A stretch of DNA of 64,000 nt, taken from positions 1 to 64,000 of the forward strand of contig CAJNDT010006187.1 in NCBI GenBank assembly GCA_905221615.1. Direction: 5' to 3'. This DNA is from Symbiodinium sp. CCMP2592 (Eukaryota; Sar; Dinophyceae; Suessiales; Symbiodiniaceae). The position numbers were made by a program, and so were the translations under genes. Within the stretch, counting starts at the first letter, position 1. Every line of letters begins with the position of its first letter. The notes beneath the pieces are model-generated. The model saw only the letters and a program-made list of their open reading frames with translations, made no database searches and was not told the DNA's origin. Shown one piece after another: positions 28,445 to 41,200 of the stretch.

Positions 28445-31400
28445 AGAGAAGGTCTTGGAAACTGAGAGAGTCACACAGGTTAAGCTTTTCTAACACAGAG
28501 ACTTTCTGAGACTTACGGATTCACCATGCAGCGGAAAGACATAAAGCTGGGTCTGGCAGCTTCAATGCGGCGGCGGTGCCAAGCACGTGACTTTATTTTT
28601 GCTCGGTTTTTATTTTGAACTGCCGCACACGATTGCAGCGTGATCTTGCTGCATCTTGTGACGCATGCTTCTGTGCTACCGGCCGCCATTTCGTGAAGGT
28701 CATCTGAGCGACAATGCATTTGAAGGTTGAACGATCCCTGCTGGCTAAGTCTGCAAGTCGCGATCTGTTTCACCATTAGGCTCTTCTGTACAGTTCTTTT
28801 TCTTCTTCTTAGTTGTGTTTTGCTTCTTACTGGGACCGAGTGCTACAGCCGTAGTCGACGAGGCCCGCCCACGCCAAAAAAAAGTTGAAAAACCTGCGTT
28901 AAAGAAAGAACAAGTGCCGCTCTTTTCTTCTGTTAATCGTATTTTGTTGTTGCTTTCTTCAATGTGCGGTAAATTTATTTCCATCCATGTTCGAATGACA
29001 TGGAGCGCATTTCTTGAATCTTTTCAAACAACGACATTTTTTCCGAGAGATTTGACTAATAAAAGTAGATAGGCGAACCTAAAGCTGGAATCTTCGCTTT
29101 GTTTGCTTGCCGTCAACCTCGGAACGTTTTGTACTTCATTTTTGGAAATTTTGCTGCCTTTATTCAGACTTTCGTCTGATTCGTGTGCTTCCACCACAAC
29201 AATTTTCAAGTTATTTTTCGTTTTTTCACCCAATTTCATCGATTGCATGCTTTGTGTGTGTGTGTGTGTTCGATTTCCGCGCATTTCATTCTTTTCTTCG
29301 CTTTCAAACTCTTCTTCTTTTTTCGTGCAAACCTCGAACCTCGGGTTCAACCTTGAGTTCCGATGTTTCGCCCCCGCTGAACCCAGAATTTTGCCACCTC
29401 TCTCAAAGTTTGAATCCTGGGTTCAGGAGCATTCCAAAAACCAATGCTCAGGCTTGGCAAAGACGCGATCATGACCCTGTCGTCGGGCCGTCTTCCACGT
29501 TGCCACCACTGTGGTTGCAGATTGCGACCATCCGTGTCTTCTCATCAATGTCCTTACGACAGCCCATCAACACAACATCATCATCTCCATCATCACCATG
29601 ACCATCATCCAATCACGATCGCCAGTATCACAAGCATCCCGTCATCACAGCTTTACGATCATCACCAGCATCATCACCATGATATCCTGTTGTCTTCGTC
29701 ATCGCAATTCATCATTACCAGCCCCGAGTTAATGCCTGGTGCCGCCATGACGAAAGTAAGAACGAGAAGTTTGCACGAACAACAGAACGGTATGTATGAG
29801 AAACATACACGGGTCGAGGTCATGCGGGACCTGCATTGCTGAAGTGTTTTCTGCTGTGTGGTACTTGCTGTCCCGCTCTTCGATGTGGAAAAATCAGCCC
29901 GCATTATCTTACGCAGTGCCAGGGTGACAGACTGTTTCGCATCCTACAGCAGGGGTCCTTCGAGCAGCGCGATCAAGCTTTGAGGAGGTGTGTTTCTCGA
30001 CGTTTTTTGGGTCAGCACAGTTCCTGAACAGCTTTCTGTCCCTCAAGGATCCGCTTTAGGACGTTCTCTGGTCGCTTGCCGTCAGTGCCGTACGCCGGAA
30101 CGTCTCTGAGGCGTTCTTAGGAGTCAGTGTCCAATGTACAGGCCTCTGCTGCTTCTTCTGGTGCCTGCTGCTGCTGCTGCTGCTGCTGCAGTCTCCCAAT
30201 CTTGGTGAAACTGAGCCCCAAGCCTGAACAAATGGCCTGCCGGGGCTTTCGATTGCTATGGAGCGACGAAGAAGCGTATTGTTCGTTGATCATTTTCAAT
30301 CCGCCTTGTGCGGTGATTCACATCATCCCCCAATGTAGAACCTTAAACAAAGCATCCAAGTCTAGAAGCCATCCAAGATTCCAGCTTCCAGCATCTGAGC
30401 AGCTGCAATTCTGAAGAGGCTGGTAGGACAGATGTTCCTGACTTTGACGTTGAAGAACTTTGGGTGTCCGGCCTTTCAGTGACCCTTCCTGGTCTTACAT
30501 ATCGGTTGCTGCTGATTGGCTGTGGGTTCGTACCACTGCCAACAAGCTCTTTCGGAACAGGCCTTCGGACACATCAACAGTTGTCCATGTTATGATAGCA
30601 AACATAAGGTTGGTGATTGCAACGCGCCCTTCGTTCCTGCTGTTGAGCCTCGATGGTTCGAGCTTTCAGGTGTTCACGGCCAGCAAGCCGGGTCTGGAGC
30701 GAGTCTTTTCCCCTCAGCCGGCCCAGTTCTCAGAACATGAGGTGAGCAACCGAACATACTTAACCTAGGCCTCATCCCTGAGACCTAGAGGTTGTCGTTC
30801 AAGCGCTGAGTAATGCCTTGGGGAGCGGGAAGGATCGGACACACTCGAAGTGACTGAGGCTGGGAGAACGGCGGCGACCCTGAGAGGGAAAGCTCGTTCT
30901 TCGTCTGATATCCACAGGACCAGCGCGGTGTGCCTCCAGCTGGTCAGCTTACTGTCGTGCATGTGGGGTGCCCTCGGCATGAGTGCATTACCAGGTGAGC
31001 AGCCAGGGGAGGGACTCTTCTTCCGTATGCCATTGTTCACGAGTCATCCCGCCAAGCACCATCAACCCAAGCTGCGCTCGAACTGGCACCCGCAATACAC
31101 ATGACCCAGAACAGCAGTTCCGAAAGCCCATTCATGATGCATGGCCCCAACATCTTGTGGATCAGTCGCAGCTGCAACTACTGCTTGAAAACGCTTTGAC
31201 CAAGTCAAATTGCGGCTTTCCCAGATTGTGCGTGCGCGGGCCGCACCTATTGTAAGACATAAGCCTCGGCACCTGCGGCTTTGTCACAGATTTTCTCCCG
31301 AGATGCAAAGGCAAAGAGTACAAGAGAGCAGCACATTGCATGTGGCATGCGCTCGGGGATAGATGTCGTTTCGTCTCAGTATGGCAAGGGCAAAAGCACT

Positions 31401-31521
31401 CACTTCCAAAAGCTGCGGACCTCTCGACTCTCGACTGCCGTGGCAACTTGCACTTGTTTTGGCTCCAGCGTTTAGGACCTTTTGACAGTGCCTCTGCCAA
31501 GAAGCATCGTGTACTGTCGAC
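28445..31521. other. 3 kb without a clear gene, upstream of the symporter
   Basis: Contains pyrimidine-rich stretches (28,790-29,350), a (CAT/CAC)-rich microsatellite (29,575-29,690) and a short CTG run (30,166-30,188). An exon-like piece is at 30,516-30,740. Nothing else could be assigned. The 5' untranslated region of the symporter should lie in the last few hundred bases. Confidence 0.5.
30516..30740 (+). CDS. Possible exon of an unrecognised gene
   Basis: The open frame reads SYHCQQALSEQAFGHINSC, CPCYDSKHKVGDC and then a proline-containing segment (NAPFVPAVEPRWFELSG). The Cys/His spacing is suggestive of metal binding but matches no family I can name. Exon borders are not resolved. Reported as a weak call. 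Confidence 0.25.
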   Translation: MAVGSYHCQQALSEQAFGHINSCPCYDSKHKVGDCNAPFVPAVEPRWFELSGVHGQQAGSGASLFPSAGPVLRT

Positions 31522-33737
31522 ATGGCGTCGACCGCGCAGTATGCCGGCCAAACCAGCTTCTTCGGGGACAACACGCCGCTGCCCATCGAGTCCGGCTATG
31601 CCATCGTGCTAGGCTTTGGTGCATTCTTCTCCGTGCTGACCACGGTGTTGGTGTACCTGGACAAGTATGCCAACGGCACGGAACACACATCTGAGTTCTT
31701 CAACACCGCCGGCCGCTCCGTGAAGACAGGCTTGACTGCTTCTGTGATCGTGTCTCAGTGGACCTGGGCTGCCACGCTGCTGCAGTCCTCCAATGTGGCG
31801 TGGCAGTATGGAGTGTCTGGACCATTCTGGTATGCCAGCGGCGCAACGATCCAGGTGCTGCTCTTTGGCATTCTGGCCATCGAGATCAAGCGCCGTGCCC
31901 GGACGGCCCACACGGTTTGCGAGATGGTCCTTGCAAGGCAACGGCAACCCGTGACAACTCCAAACTTCAAGAGTTTTTTGACCCCATTTGCTGAATTTTT
32001 GTAGTGATAGTGGATCCTGACAGGTGGGGCAAGGCGGCGCACTTGACGTTCCTCTTCTTCGCTCTGCTGGCCAATGTGATCGTGACCTCCATGCTGCTGT
32101 TGGGCGGTGCTGCCACCGTGAATGCACTGACAGGCGTGGACACCGACTTGGCGTCCTTCCTAATTCCATGGGGTGTGATCTTGTACACTGCGGCAGGTGG
32201 CTTGAAGGCCACTTTCATGGCATCCTACCTCCACACCGCCATCATTTTCCTGGTTCTGGTGGTATGTGTGTACACCGTCTACGTGAAGAACTTCTCCTCA
32301 GACATGATCTACGCTGGTCTGCAGCAAGTGTCGAGCTACTCGACGACACAGTGCGAGCAGATCTTCAAGCAGGGCACTCAGACCTTCTTCGAAGCGGGCA
32401 AGTACGCCTGCGGGCCTGTCCCGGAGAACGAGGGCGGATCCTACCTGACCATGCTCTCGGGTGGTGGCACCAAGTTCGGCATCATCAACATCGTTGGCAA
32501 CTTCGGCACCGTCTTCGTGGACCAGTCGTACTGGCAATCTGCCATTGCGGCTAAGCCGACCAGCGCCCACAAGGGATACCTGCTGGGTGGATTGGTTTGG
32601 TTCACGATCCCCTTCGCGCTCGCCACGTCCCTTGGCCTGTGTGCCGTTGCCCTGCAGCTCCCCATCTCATCTGCCGAAGCCGGTGCAGGTCTGGTGCCGC
32701 CCGCGGTCGCCACACACCTCTTCGGCAGCTTCGGTTCAGTGATGATGGCGGTGATGCTCTTCATGGCCATCACCTCCACCGGCTCTGCTGAGGGCATCGC
32801 CGTGTCATCCTTGGTCACCTACGACATCTACAAGACCTACATCAACCCCAAGTGCACTGGCCAGCAGGCGCTGTTCATCTCCAAGGTTGTTGTTGTGGTC
32901 TTTGGTCTCCTTATGGGAGGCCTCGGCGTGGCGCTGAATCACATGGGCCTGAACCTTGGCTGGGTGTACCAGTTCATGGGGAACGCTATTGGTTCGGCAG
33001 TGGTGCCTCTCTGGAACCTGCTCATGTGGAAGAAGGCCAGTGCCCTGGGGGCGGTGGTCGCAGCCTGGGGCGGCATGATCCTGGCCCTGGCAACTTGGCT
33101 GATCGTCTGCCAGGCCGAGTTCGGTGAGATCACGATCGACAACCTGGGAACACTGAACCCGAATCTCGCTGGCAACATCGTGGCCTTGGCGTCCTCGGCC
33201 TTGATCCACTTCGTCTTCTCCATGGCCAGCCCTCAGAACTACGATTTCGAATCTATGGGCAAGATCGACGCTTTGCCGAACTCACACGTCTTTCAAGTTC
33301 CGTCGATGTGTCAGGTTTGCTTTGGGGGCCGTAGGCTGTAGATGACGGGTTTCAGTCAGCGTCCGGCCAAGGAAATGCTCGAGCAGGACATGAGCGGCCT
33401 GGACGACGAGGATTACACCTCGGACTTCTTGGACGCGGCCAAGTGGTGGATTCAGAAGTGGGGTTGGGGCTTCACGATCCTCATGGTTCTGATTTGGCCT
33501 TTGCTGTCCTTGCCTGCCGGGGTCTTCACGACGGACTACTTCGCTTTCTGGGTGTTCATCAGTATCGCCTGGAGCTTCGTGGCCACGTTCGTGATCATCG
33601 TCCTCCCCATCCAAGAGTCCTGGGGCGCCATCATGGGTGTGTGCTACTTCATGGTTGGCAAGCAAGCGCCTCAGAAGGCCGACGCTGCAGCGTCCACTGC
33701 CGAGAAGGCTCCTGAAACGCAGGAGGTCGCATATTAA
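31522..33737 (+). CDS. DUR3: DUR3-like urea/sodium-solute symporter (three exons)
   Basis: A sodium:solute symporter family protein closest to DUR3, which imports urea (and polyamines in fungi) across the plasma membrane with an ion gradient. The ATG is at 31522. Exon 1 is 31522-31937, exon 2 is 32024-33287 and exon 3 is 33360-33737, giving about 685 residues, the usual DUR3 length. Exon 1 carries [20 protein letters not shown] and [19 protein letters not shown], both typical of DUR3. Exon 2 carries many membrane spans and [15 protein letters not shown]. Exon 3 holds the last spans and an Ala/Lys-rich cytosolic tail. Intron 1 has a GC donor and AG acceptor and keeps frame. The intron 2 borders (GT-AG, 72 bp) are my best in-frame choice but not certain. 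It lies on the same strand as the S1 and Ran genes. Confidence 0.9.
31938..32023 (+). other. 86-bp GC-AG intron of the symporter gene
   Basis: The exon ends GCAAG, the intron starts GCAACG and ends CTGACAG, and the next exon starts GTGGGG. Joining restores ARWGKAAHL, as expected in DUR3. This fits dinoflagellate splice sites. Confidence 0.85.
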
Positions 33738-35209
33738 GTTATGTCTTTGACTCTCCGGAGAAATTCAGGGCTGCAGCAGGTGGAGCCTGCTGGCCCTGGA
33801 TACTGCTCGAGCTCGGATAGGCATGGGAGATGCAGATGGAATCTGCATGGTGCCATCACGGGGGAGGGCAGCCACGAACTTCCTTTGTTCCAACAGTTTA
33901 GCAGCTCCAGGCATCGTGCCATCGCTCAGCGAGGAAACGATCCTACCTGTCACTTGTCTTTTCCCGAGCTTTCGGGTGGCAGGCTCGAGAGATGCAGATT
34001 TCGCAGCGACCCCGCACACTACGTGCCCGGATGAAGCGAAAGTTCGCCAGCAGAGGTCAAGCTGCCACATGCTAGAGGTGTTCCACCTCTGCCTTGACTT
34101 GTGTGCGTGTGTGCATGCGTGTGTTTCCTGAACTGGGCTCAATGCTCGCAGCCTGCCGCTGTTTAGAACAAGCGGGCAGGCCGCCTTGAGAGTTGTGGTC
34201 ATCAGATCAGATCGCTGCGTTCCGAGAGGGTCTTTTTTCCTTCGTTGCCGGAGCCTTCGAGGCCACCATCGCCCGCGATGGCATCCTTCCGGTCCGCCAA
34301 GGGCTTCACGGCCCCAGGCCGGGCCTTCTTTTGCTCGGGAGACTGCCGCAGAGAATCGAGATGGGCCCCCGCCTCTTGAGTGGGAACCGGCGCAGGTCCA
34401 GGAGACTCGTACCCTGCGAGAGGGAGGGAGGGATAGCCCGAAAGCTTCGCTTGTTTTTGACATGTCGTCTGGGCTGCAGCTGAGAGCCCGACATCGGCAA
34501 AAGTTTGATCACTTCGTCCAGGCAACCTTGTGTCCTGTTTCTGGGCACTTGCGTCGGGACTAAAGATAAGCCTGCAAATCTCCAAAATGCAGAGTTTGCC
34601 GAGTGAGAGCAAGTTTGGGGCCGCAGGCAACAGGCCGTATGCGATCTGCTTTGAACACGTGAGCAAACATGATCCGACCTTCGGCCGGGTATCCGAAAGA
34701 AAGTAGGTGACATGGGAGTTTGGCTGAGGCTTGCCGGAGAGGTGCCAGGCCGAAGTCATTTCGGGAGAAGTTCGGTGGGGGAAAGAAGGGCACAGCTCTC
34801 TCAGAGCGGGCCCGGTAAGCGAGGGGTATCTTGCTGCCCCGAAGTCGAGCACTAGCCCAGGGACCGACAGTCTTGACCGCCCACGAGGATGAACAGACGC
34901 GAGAGTCGCGCATGGGCGAGGGCTCAGGCTTACTTCGTGGTACTTCCTAAACACTGAACGGATGGACTGAGATGGGAAGAAGGGAAGAGGGGAGCAGAGT
35001 CGCATGCCCTCAGTGGCATCCGATTGGTCTCCCCCAAGGCTGGGGGAGGCCTGCTCGCATGGTGCCCCGGATGTCCAACGGAAAGACAAGAAGCTCTGAA
35101 CCACAGAAAGAAAGCAAGAGGAATACAGAAAGACGAGAGCCCAGAGGGGTAGACACTGTTCAGAAAGGAGCGTTTTTATGACGATGCTGGCGGTCATTCG
35201 CACTTACCG
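33738..35209. other. 1.5 kb with no supported gene
   Basis: Begins with the likely 3' untranslated part of the symporter gene. GC-rich, with open frames on both strands that look like chance ORFs. No family is recognised. Confidence 0.45.
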
Positions 35210-35785
35210 GTGGTTGTTTCATTCAAGTCGCTGTGCAGGGGAGTCTTGATGCTATCAGGTGTGCTGCTGGTTTCCCTGAGCCTTGCCTGCGTGTGCTACA
35301 CTGCGGTGGAGAGCTCGGATGGATCTCACTCCGGCCTTCCGCAGCCTTTGCTGCTGCTGATCGAAATTCTCAGAAACCGCGCACTGTGCACGCACGCTCA
35401 AAGTGTTGCTTCGCAGGTTCTGCCCGGGGATGCTTTCGTGGGTCCGACAGCTGCGCCAGCGACAGGCGCAGGCTCCACTGCAGGCTCCGCTGTGCGCCAT
35501 CGTTTTCTGGGCCATGGAAGCTTTTGGGGCGTTTCAAGGCCGGCTTGCCCTGCGGGGTGCTCAGAGCTCCGGGCCGGCCCCGACCTCCGCTTTTGGAGGC
35601 CATGCGATGCCACACGCTGTCTTTGCAATGAAAACCTCAGATCAAAATGCTCTGCACAACTTTCGAGCACGGAAGGAAGCGCCGCCTTGGGTGCCTCTGC
35701 TGCTGCCCTGCTGCTGCTGAAGGCAGCCCACAACGTCAGGAGGCTGGCTTCTAGACGGAAGAATCCAGACACACACAATTTGTAG
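35210..35785 (+). CDS. Possible first exon(s) with signal-anchor-like N-terminus
   Basis: The 191-codon open frame starts with a hydrophobic segment (GVLMLSGVLLVSLSLACVCY) and continues into Ala/Ser/Arg-rich sequence (GASAAALLLLKAAHNVRRLASRRK). In dinoflagellates a signal peptide followed by such sequence can be a plastid-targeting leader. It lies 350 bp upstream of the first S1 module and could be its start, but no splice junction could be fixed. Part of the frame is likely intron. Confidence 0.25.
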   Translation: MVVSFKSLCRGVLMLSGVLLVSLSLACVCYTAVESSDGSHSGLPQPLLLLIEILRNRALCTHAQSVASQVLPGDAFVGPTAAPATGAGSTAGSAVRHRFLGHGSFWGVSRPACPAGCSELRAGPDLRFWRPCDATRCLCNENLRSKCSAQLSSTEGSAALGASAAALLLLKAAHNVRRLASRRKNPDTHNL

Positions 35786-36141
35786 CAGACGGACACGGTT
35801 CACATCACTGTTACTACTCATGCTGGTGCGCCCTGGTGTGCCAGACATGTGCAGGAAAGACGCGACTCGCAGCCCTGTGCGCACGATAGTGAAGGCAAGA
35901 TTCTTTCTTACAAGGTCTGCAGTTTCTGAGCCATCCAAGTTATCGGTAGCAAAGTGATCCGACCTGCAGACTCTTGCGAACGATGGTTCACAGACCCCCA
36001 ACAAAGAAGCTGCAGGCAGAAGGCGAGGGCAGGTCGCTGGAGTCTTTGGAAGTTGGCGAGGAGCTGGGGCCTCAGGCAGCTGCACAGAGTCACTCAGACT
36101 GACTCAGACTCTTCATTCACTCAATCTTCCCTTGGCTGAGG

Positions 36142-36250
36142 GTTTCGGGCACCGTTCAACGCGATGCAAAAATCGGCGTCTACGTCGACATCGGTGCTGA
36201 AAAGGCGGAGATTCAGCTCGCGGGGGAGTCGTTCATGTATGCGAATAGCA
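36142..36250 (+). CDS. S1 module 1 core exon
   Basis: After CTGAGG the frame reads [20 protein letters not shown], then [11 protein letters not shown]. It keeps the Gly, Val and Asp of the S1 strand-3 signature. The 3' border is not fixed. Confidence 0.65.
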
Positions 36251-38229
36251 GACTGATGTTGGCAGTTTCCCCGATTGCCTTGTGAAGCCGACAAGCTACG
36301 GTTGTCGCAAGCCGTCAAGAAGCGAATCCTTCCTGCCAGCCCGCCCTTCTTCCTCGGAACATGGTTCCGAAGGCCGGCACCGGTGGGAGAGCTTTCGAAA
36401 GGGTAGTTGCAGACTGGCATATGACGGAGCTCAATCCTGATGGATTGCCTTTGTGTTCTTTGTCTGCTTCTCAAGGCTTGGCTGTGATCAGGGTTTGAGC
36501 TCGCGGTAGGAGACTTGAGTGGGAGTCTTCGCTGGCAAATATTCGAGATTGTCCAGAAAATTTTGACCTTCTCGCCTCCCGACTCCAAGCCGCCTCCTTT
36601 GAAGAGCCGGATTTCAGGGTCAGCAGTACGAAGCCGGCGACGTGATAACGGGCTTGAAGATCTGGCAGGCCTTCTGTGCAGTGCAGAGGCTCGTGAGGGA
36701 TTGTGTTGCACCATTGCGAGGTCGAGACGGGAGACACTCCAGCAACTCGGAAAATCAGGCGCAACGATCCGAGTTGAGCAGGGCTGTCGCTGCACTTCAT
36801 GATGCAATTCTTGGCAATGTGTCAGGGTGACATTGGGCGAGCTGCCCACCTCCTTCTCCGAAGGTCAAAAGGTGCCCGGCAAGTGCAAGTGATCTTGAGG
36901 GTGCGCATGCCCATCAGATGCGCAAGTCCACAGCTTCGTAAGATCGTGCACCCGTCAAGCCTGGGCTTTCTCGTTCCCCAACATGTCAGGTCAAGGGGAA
37001 AGTCTCCACCAAGCAGAGCTATGGTGTCTTCTTTGACATCGGCGGAATGAGGAGAGTTTCTCAGAGATTGCATTGCCGCTGGCAGAAATGGTCACTGCAT
37101 GTTCAGTGCGAGTTGATGCAAATAGGCGAGAAGCATTTGCTGGCACTCGCGTGCGAACAAGAATGGGAGAAGTCAGTGTCGTTTCATCCGAGATTCCAAT
37201 GCAGGGATGCACTGGCTCCGGCAAGAAGCTTGAGCAAGCGGCCGGATCAGTATGCCGAAGGGGAGGACCGAGAGCGACGGGGCACTGGCCGAGTAAAAAA
37301 ATCCGAAACCCACCAGGAAGCCGAGCTGGAGGTGCTCTCCATCGAGGGTGACAAGGCATTTGCTCTTTGGGTGTTGGGATGCTTCGTGGGCTCCAGAGAT
37401 TCCTCGAAATTCTAAGATCACCGTCGGCATCGTGGGAGTGGCCGCTGCTGCCGCTGAGCAGTCCGCTGCCACATCCAAGGCCCCCACACAAAGACGAGTA
37501 ACAAAACGTAGAACTTCCTGGGAGCTGCAGGCCCTCTCGCAGCTCAAGCTAGGCCAGGACATCGAAGGCAGGAGCAGCAATCTCCAGCAGTTGCAGCTTA
37601 CAACGGGTCAGAAGCCAGGGTCAGAGGGTCTGCGTTCGCGTCGGGTCGGTCGGATTGGATTCTGTGTCCACGCAGGCCTTAATCATTCAAGTCATCGTTC
37701 AACAACCAACCGAGCAACAAATAGAAGCATAGCTATCCATCCATCCATCCATCCATCCATCCATCCATCCATCCATCCATGTATCTATCTAGCTATGTAT
37801 CCATCCAAGGTCTGTCTATCTATCTTGCATGTAATATCGTTGTGGTCTGTTCGGTGTGCAGGCACACGCAGATAGATTGATAGCACAAGCAGAGGAACAA
37901 CCTTAGGTATGCATCACGAGAGCTTGTGAGGTAAAAGTATAGGAACATAAGGGAGATGATGGTGGTAGTGATGATGATGATGATGGTGGTAACGGTGGTG
38001 GTAACGATTACTACAATGATGGAGAGATGATGCTGATGATGATGATGATGATGATGATAGTGATTATGATGATGATGATGACGGTCAGGATCGACACGAA
38101 AATAATCATGACGACAATGGCGATGATGGTGATGAATGGTGATGATACGATGGCGTGTGTATATATACATATGTAATATGTGTGTGTGTGTGTGCGTGTG
38201 CACGCACATGTGCCAATCCATGTATGTGC

Positions 38230-38283
<54 letters not shown>

Positions 38284-41200
38284 ATGCAGGCGTGGCAAGG
38301 CGTGGCATGGCATGGCATGGCTGCATGCATGGCCGGATGGCTGGATGGCTGGATGGCTGGATGGCTGGATGGCTGGATGGCTGGATGGCTGGATGGCTGG
38401 ATGGCTGGATGGCTGGCTGGCTGGCTGGCTGGCTGGCCGGCTGGCCGGATGGATGGATGGATGGATGGATGGATGGATGGATGGATGGATGGATGGATGT
38501 TGTGTGTGTGTGTGTGTGTTATGTATGTACGTGCGTACGTACGTATGTATGTATGTATGTAGGAAATTAGGTAGGTAATTATGCATGTTTGTATGTCTGT
38601 ATGTATGCATGTATACATGTACACATGCAGGTGCGAATATTGCACATGCATGCATGTATGCATGCATGCATGCACGTACGAACGTTGTGCATGCATGCAT
38701 GGCTTGCACGTGCAGATGCATTCATGTTTTGCATGTTTGCATGTCTGGATGAGTGCTGTGCATTTCGTGTTGAGATGCATACATACCTAGATGCGTGCAC
38801 GTGCGACCCGGAGCCAATGAGTGCATGCAGCTTGCAAGCGTAATTGTTGAGACTCGGCCGGTTCCTCCGTGTTGAAGTTTTTGGATTCCTGGTCCTTCTT
38901 TACCCTCGCTCGGCACCTATCTGTGCTGAACCCAGCTGCGAGGCACCATCGCCCGAGTCAACCCGGAGTGCCACGGCTGGCAATTCACGACTTTCGCAGC
39001 GTACTGTTGTTCGGCTTTCGAGCCTGTGTCTGTCAGCTGAGATCATCTCATCAGCAGGTACGGTCTGTTCATCAACATCGGAATCGGCATTGATGCTCTT
39101 TGCACGCCATCTCAGCTGGACAAGGCGATCGAGGAATACAAGGCGGGCTGTGGCGGCAGCGCATGGATGAAAAAGCATAAGGCCTCAGTTTTTGAGTGCG
39201 CATAGACCACAGCTACAAGTGAGCTCAAGTTCTCCAGTGACATGTGGGCAGCTCGACTCCTGAAATCCTGGGGTCTTGCCCCTACCTGAAGCGGTCTCTT
39301 CGGATGCAGGAAGGCGACAAGATCTCTGTGAAGGTGGGCTTTCCTTCACTGGCGGTTCACAGTAGCGATCGTAGGTGGACCTCACCTTCAGGTGGCCAAC
39401 GTGGATGTAGTGAAGGAGCAGGTCGCAGTCACCACCCGACCCCTGGCGTCCTTTGCTCAGACACCTCCAGGTGAATCCAGTCAGACTCCTTCTTGTAGTG
39501 AGTGGAAGACCCATAGACTCAAATTGCAACAAAAGCTCAACAACCTCGGACTGAGATCGTATCTGTGAGAGCCCAGGTTACAAAGGTATACATGTATGTA
39601 CATGAATGAGTATTTTTTATCCTTATCCTTGCCAAACTAGCACCCCGAAGCCGCTGCATTTGTCTCCGAGGTCACAGGCCAAGGTCGGCGAGAAGGTGGA
39701 GGGCACGATGTTGAGCGAGTCCAAGGCGAGAAAGCCTGGAGAAAGCCGAGCCATTTTTGGACGAATTGTTGGGGGGAAGTTGGCTTATGTGTTAATCATC
39801 GTATTAGTTGCTTTACAGACCCATCACCTGTGGTCTCGAGATGCAGGGTCACTGTCTGCTGCCAGAGTCGTTTGCCACAGGCCGGCATTTTCTTCGATGC
39901 CGGCTACTCCAGGGACTTTCTCGCCCCAAACAACCTGCTCAGTCAGACTCTGAGATGTGGTGGATTGCTGGCGATCATGCTATCATGGACGTATGCCCAT
40001 CATCCTGGAGGCAAGCCGAAGGACGAATACACACGTGGCGAGGTCAAGACCCGAGTACAGTTTCGAGAGCACAGGCTTGCCAGTGAACGCTACGCCTACC
40101 GGAAAACAGCCGATAGCCCCGTTGCACGAAAAGCACGTCAGTCTTGAACAAACGGAGCTGTCTCGCCGTTTCTTGCGTTCTCGCCGTTTCTTGTGCGTCA
40201 ATCGCTGAGGTGGCTGATCTGACTGTAATGCAAGTCGACGGAGACCGCGTCACGGTGTCGGACAAGGAGGTGCGCACAGCATGCCCTTTGTCCTGTGTGA
40301 CCTAACGTGTCTTAGCATGTTCAGCTTGTGCATCTGCCGCCTTCCAACAGCAAGCCAGGATGTGGGTAAGCCAGTTGGAAGCTTCGTCCGTGGTCAAGAG
40401 GTTGCTGGAAAGGCCAGACTCCAAAGTGCCGGAGCCAGCGTCGAAGCCTGTCAAGTAGGTGCACTTGCAGAAGCATGTATCCCTGAGTTTCCCGCTACCT
40501 TTGCTGCACCTGAGCCGACCTTGTCAAGACTTGTCTTCTCAGGATTGTTGCTTGCATCCAAGTCCTGGACCCTCCAAAAACCTCATCTGCCACCTGCTCC
40601 TTGTCAACAGTGCCCAGAATGCCCATATTTCAGTGACCCACTCAAGGCTCTGCAAGTCTCTGCAGGTCGTTCGCTACATGGACAGTGTGGGCATCTTTAT
40701 GGACATTGGAGCTTCCCGGGAGCGCTGAAGCTGAGACTCTGTGAGACATTGAGTACGTCAGAGCAGTTCTTGTATGCGTCTCCGTATCTTTTTATAGGTA
40801 CACGGCTTGATGGATATGTGGGTGTATGCTTGTGCCCTGAATCCGGCAGGATGCGCTCTGGCGCACGAAGGGGCCAGGTGCCACAGTGCTGCCCAAGGAA
40901 CCTCAGGAGACCCTGAAAGTGCTCTTAGCCCTCTTTCTTTCGGAGTGAGCGCTTTGACCAGGAGTATGCGGCCGGTGAAGAGGCTCCTTGAGCTGTCGAC
41001 GGTTTGAGGGGCCAGCCTGAGCCTCCTTATGCGATGTCATCAGTTTGGGATTTGGGGCGCCCTGCAAGCGTGGATTTAGGGTTTAAGGCAGGTTCCATCT
41101 TTGTGCGGAGGTCAGTCCGGAAGGAATTGGTCTCACAGCCCGAGTTGTTATGTTGTTTTCTAGAAGGTTCGCAGTTGGCAGGTGTCCGGCCTGATCGTCA

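Noticed and set aside
29444-29842. His-rich 132-codon ORF
   Set aside because: Largely (CAT/CAC)n microsatellite translation; no supporting motif.
38011-38780. Several long ORFs rich in His, Cys, Gly-Trp or Ser-His
   Set aside because: All are translations of TG, GGAT, CATG and GAT microsatellites.
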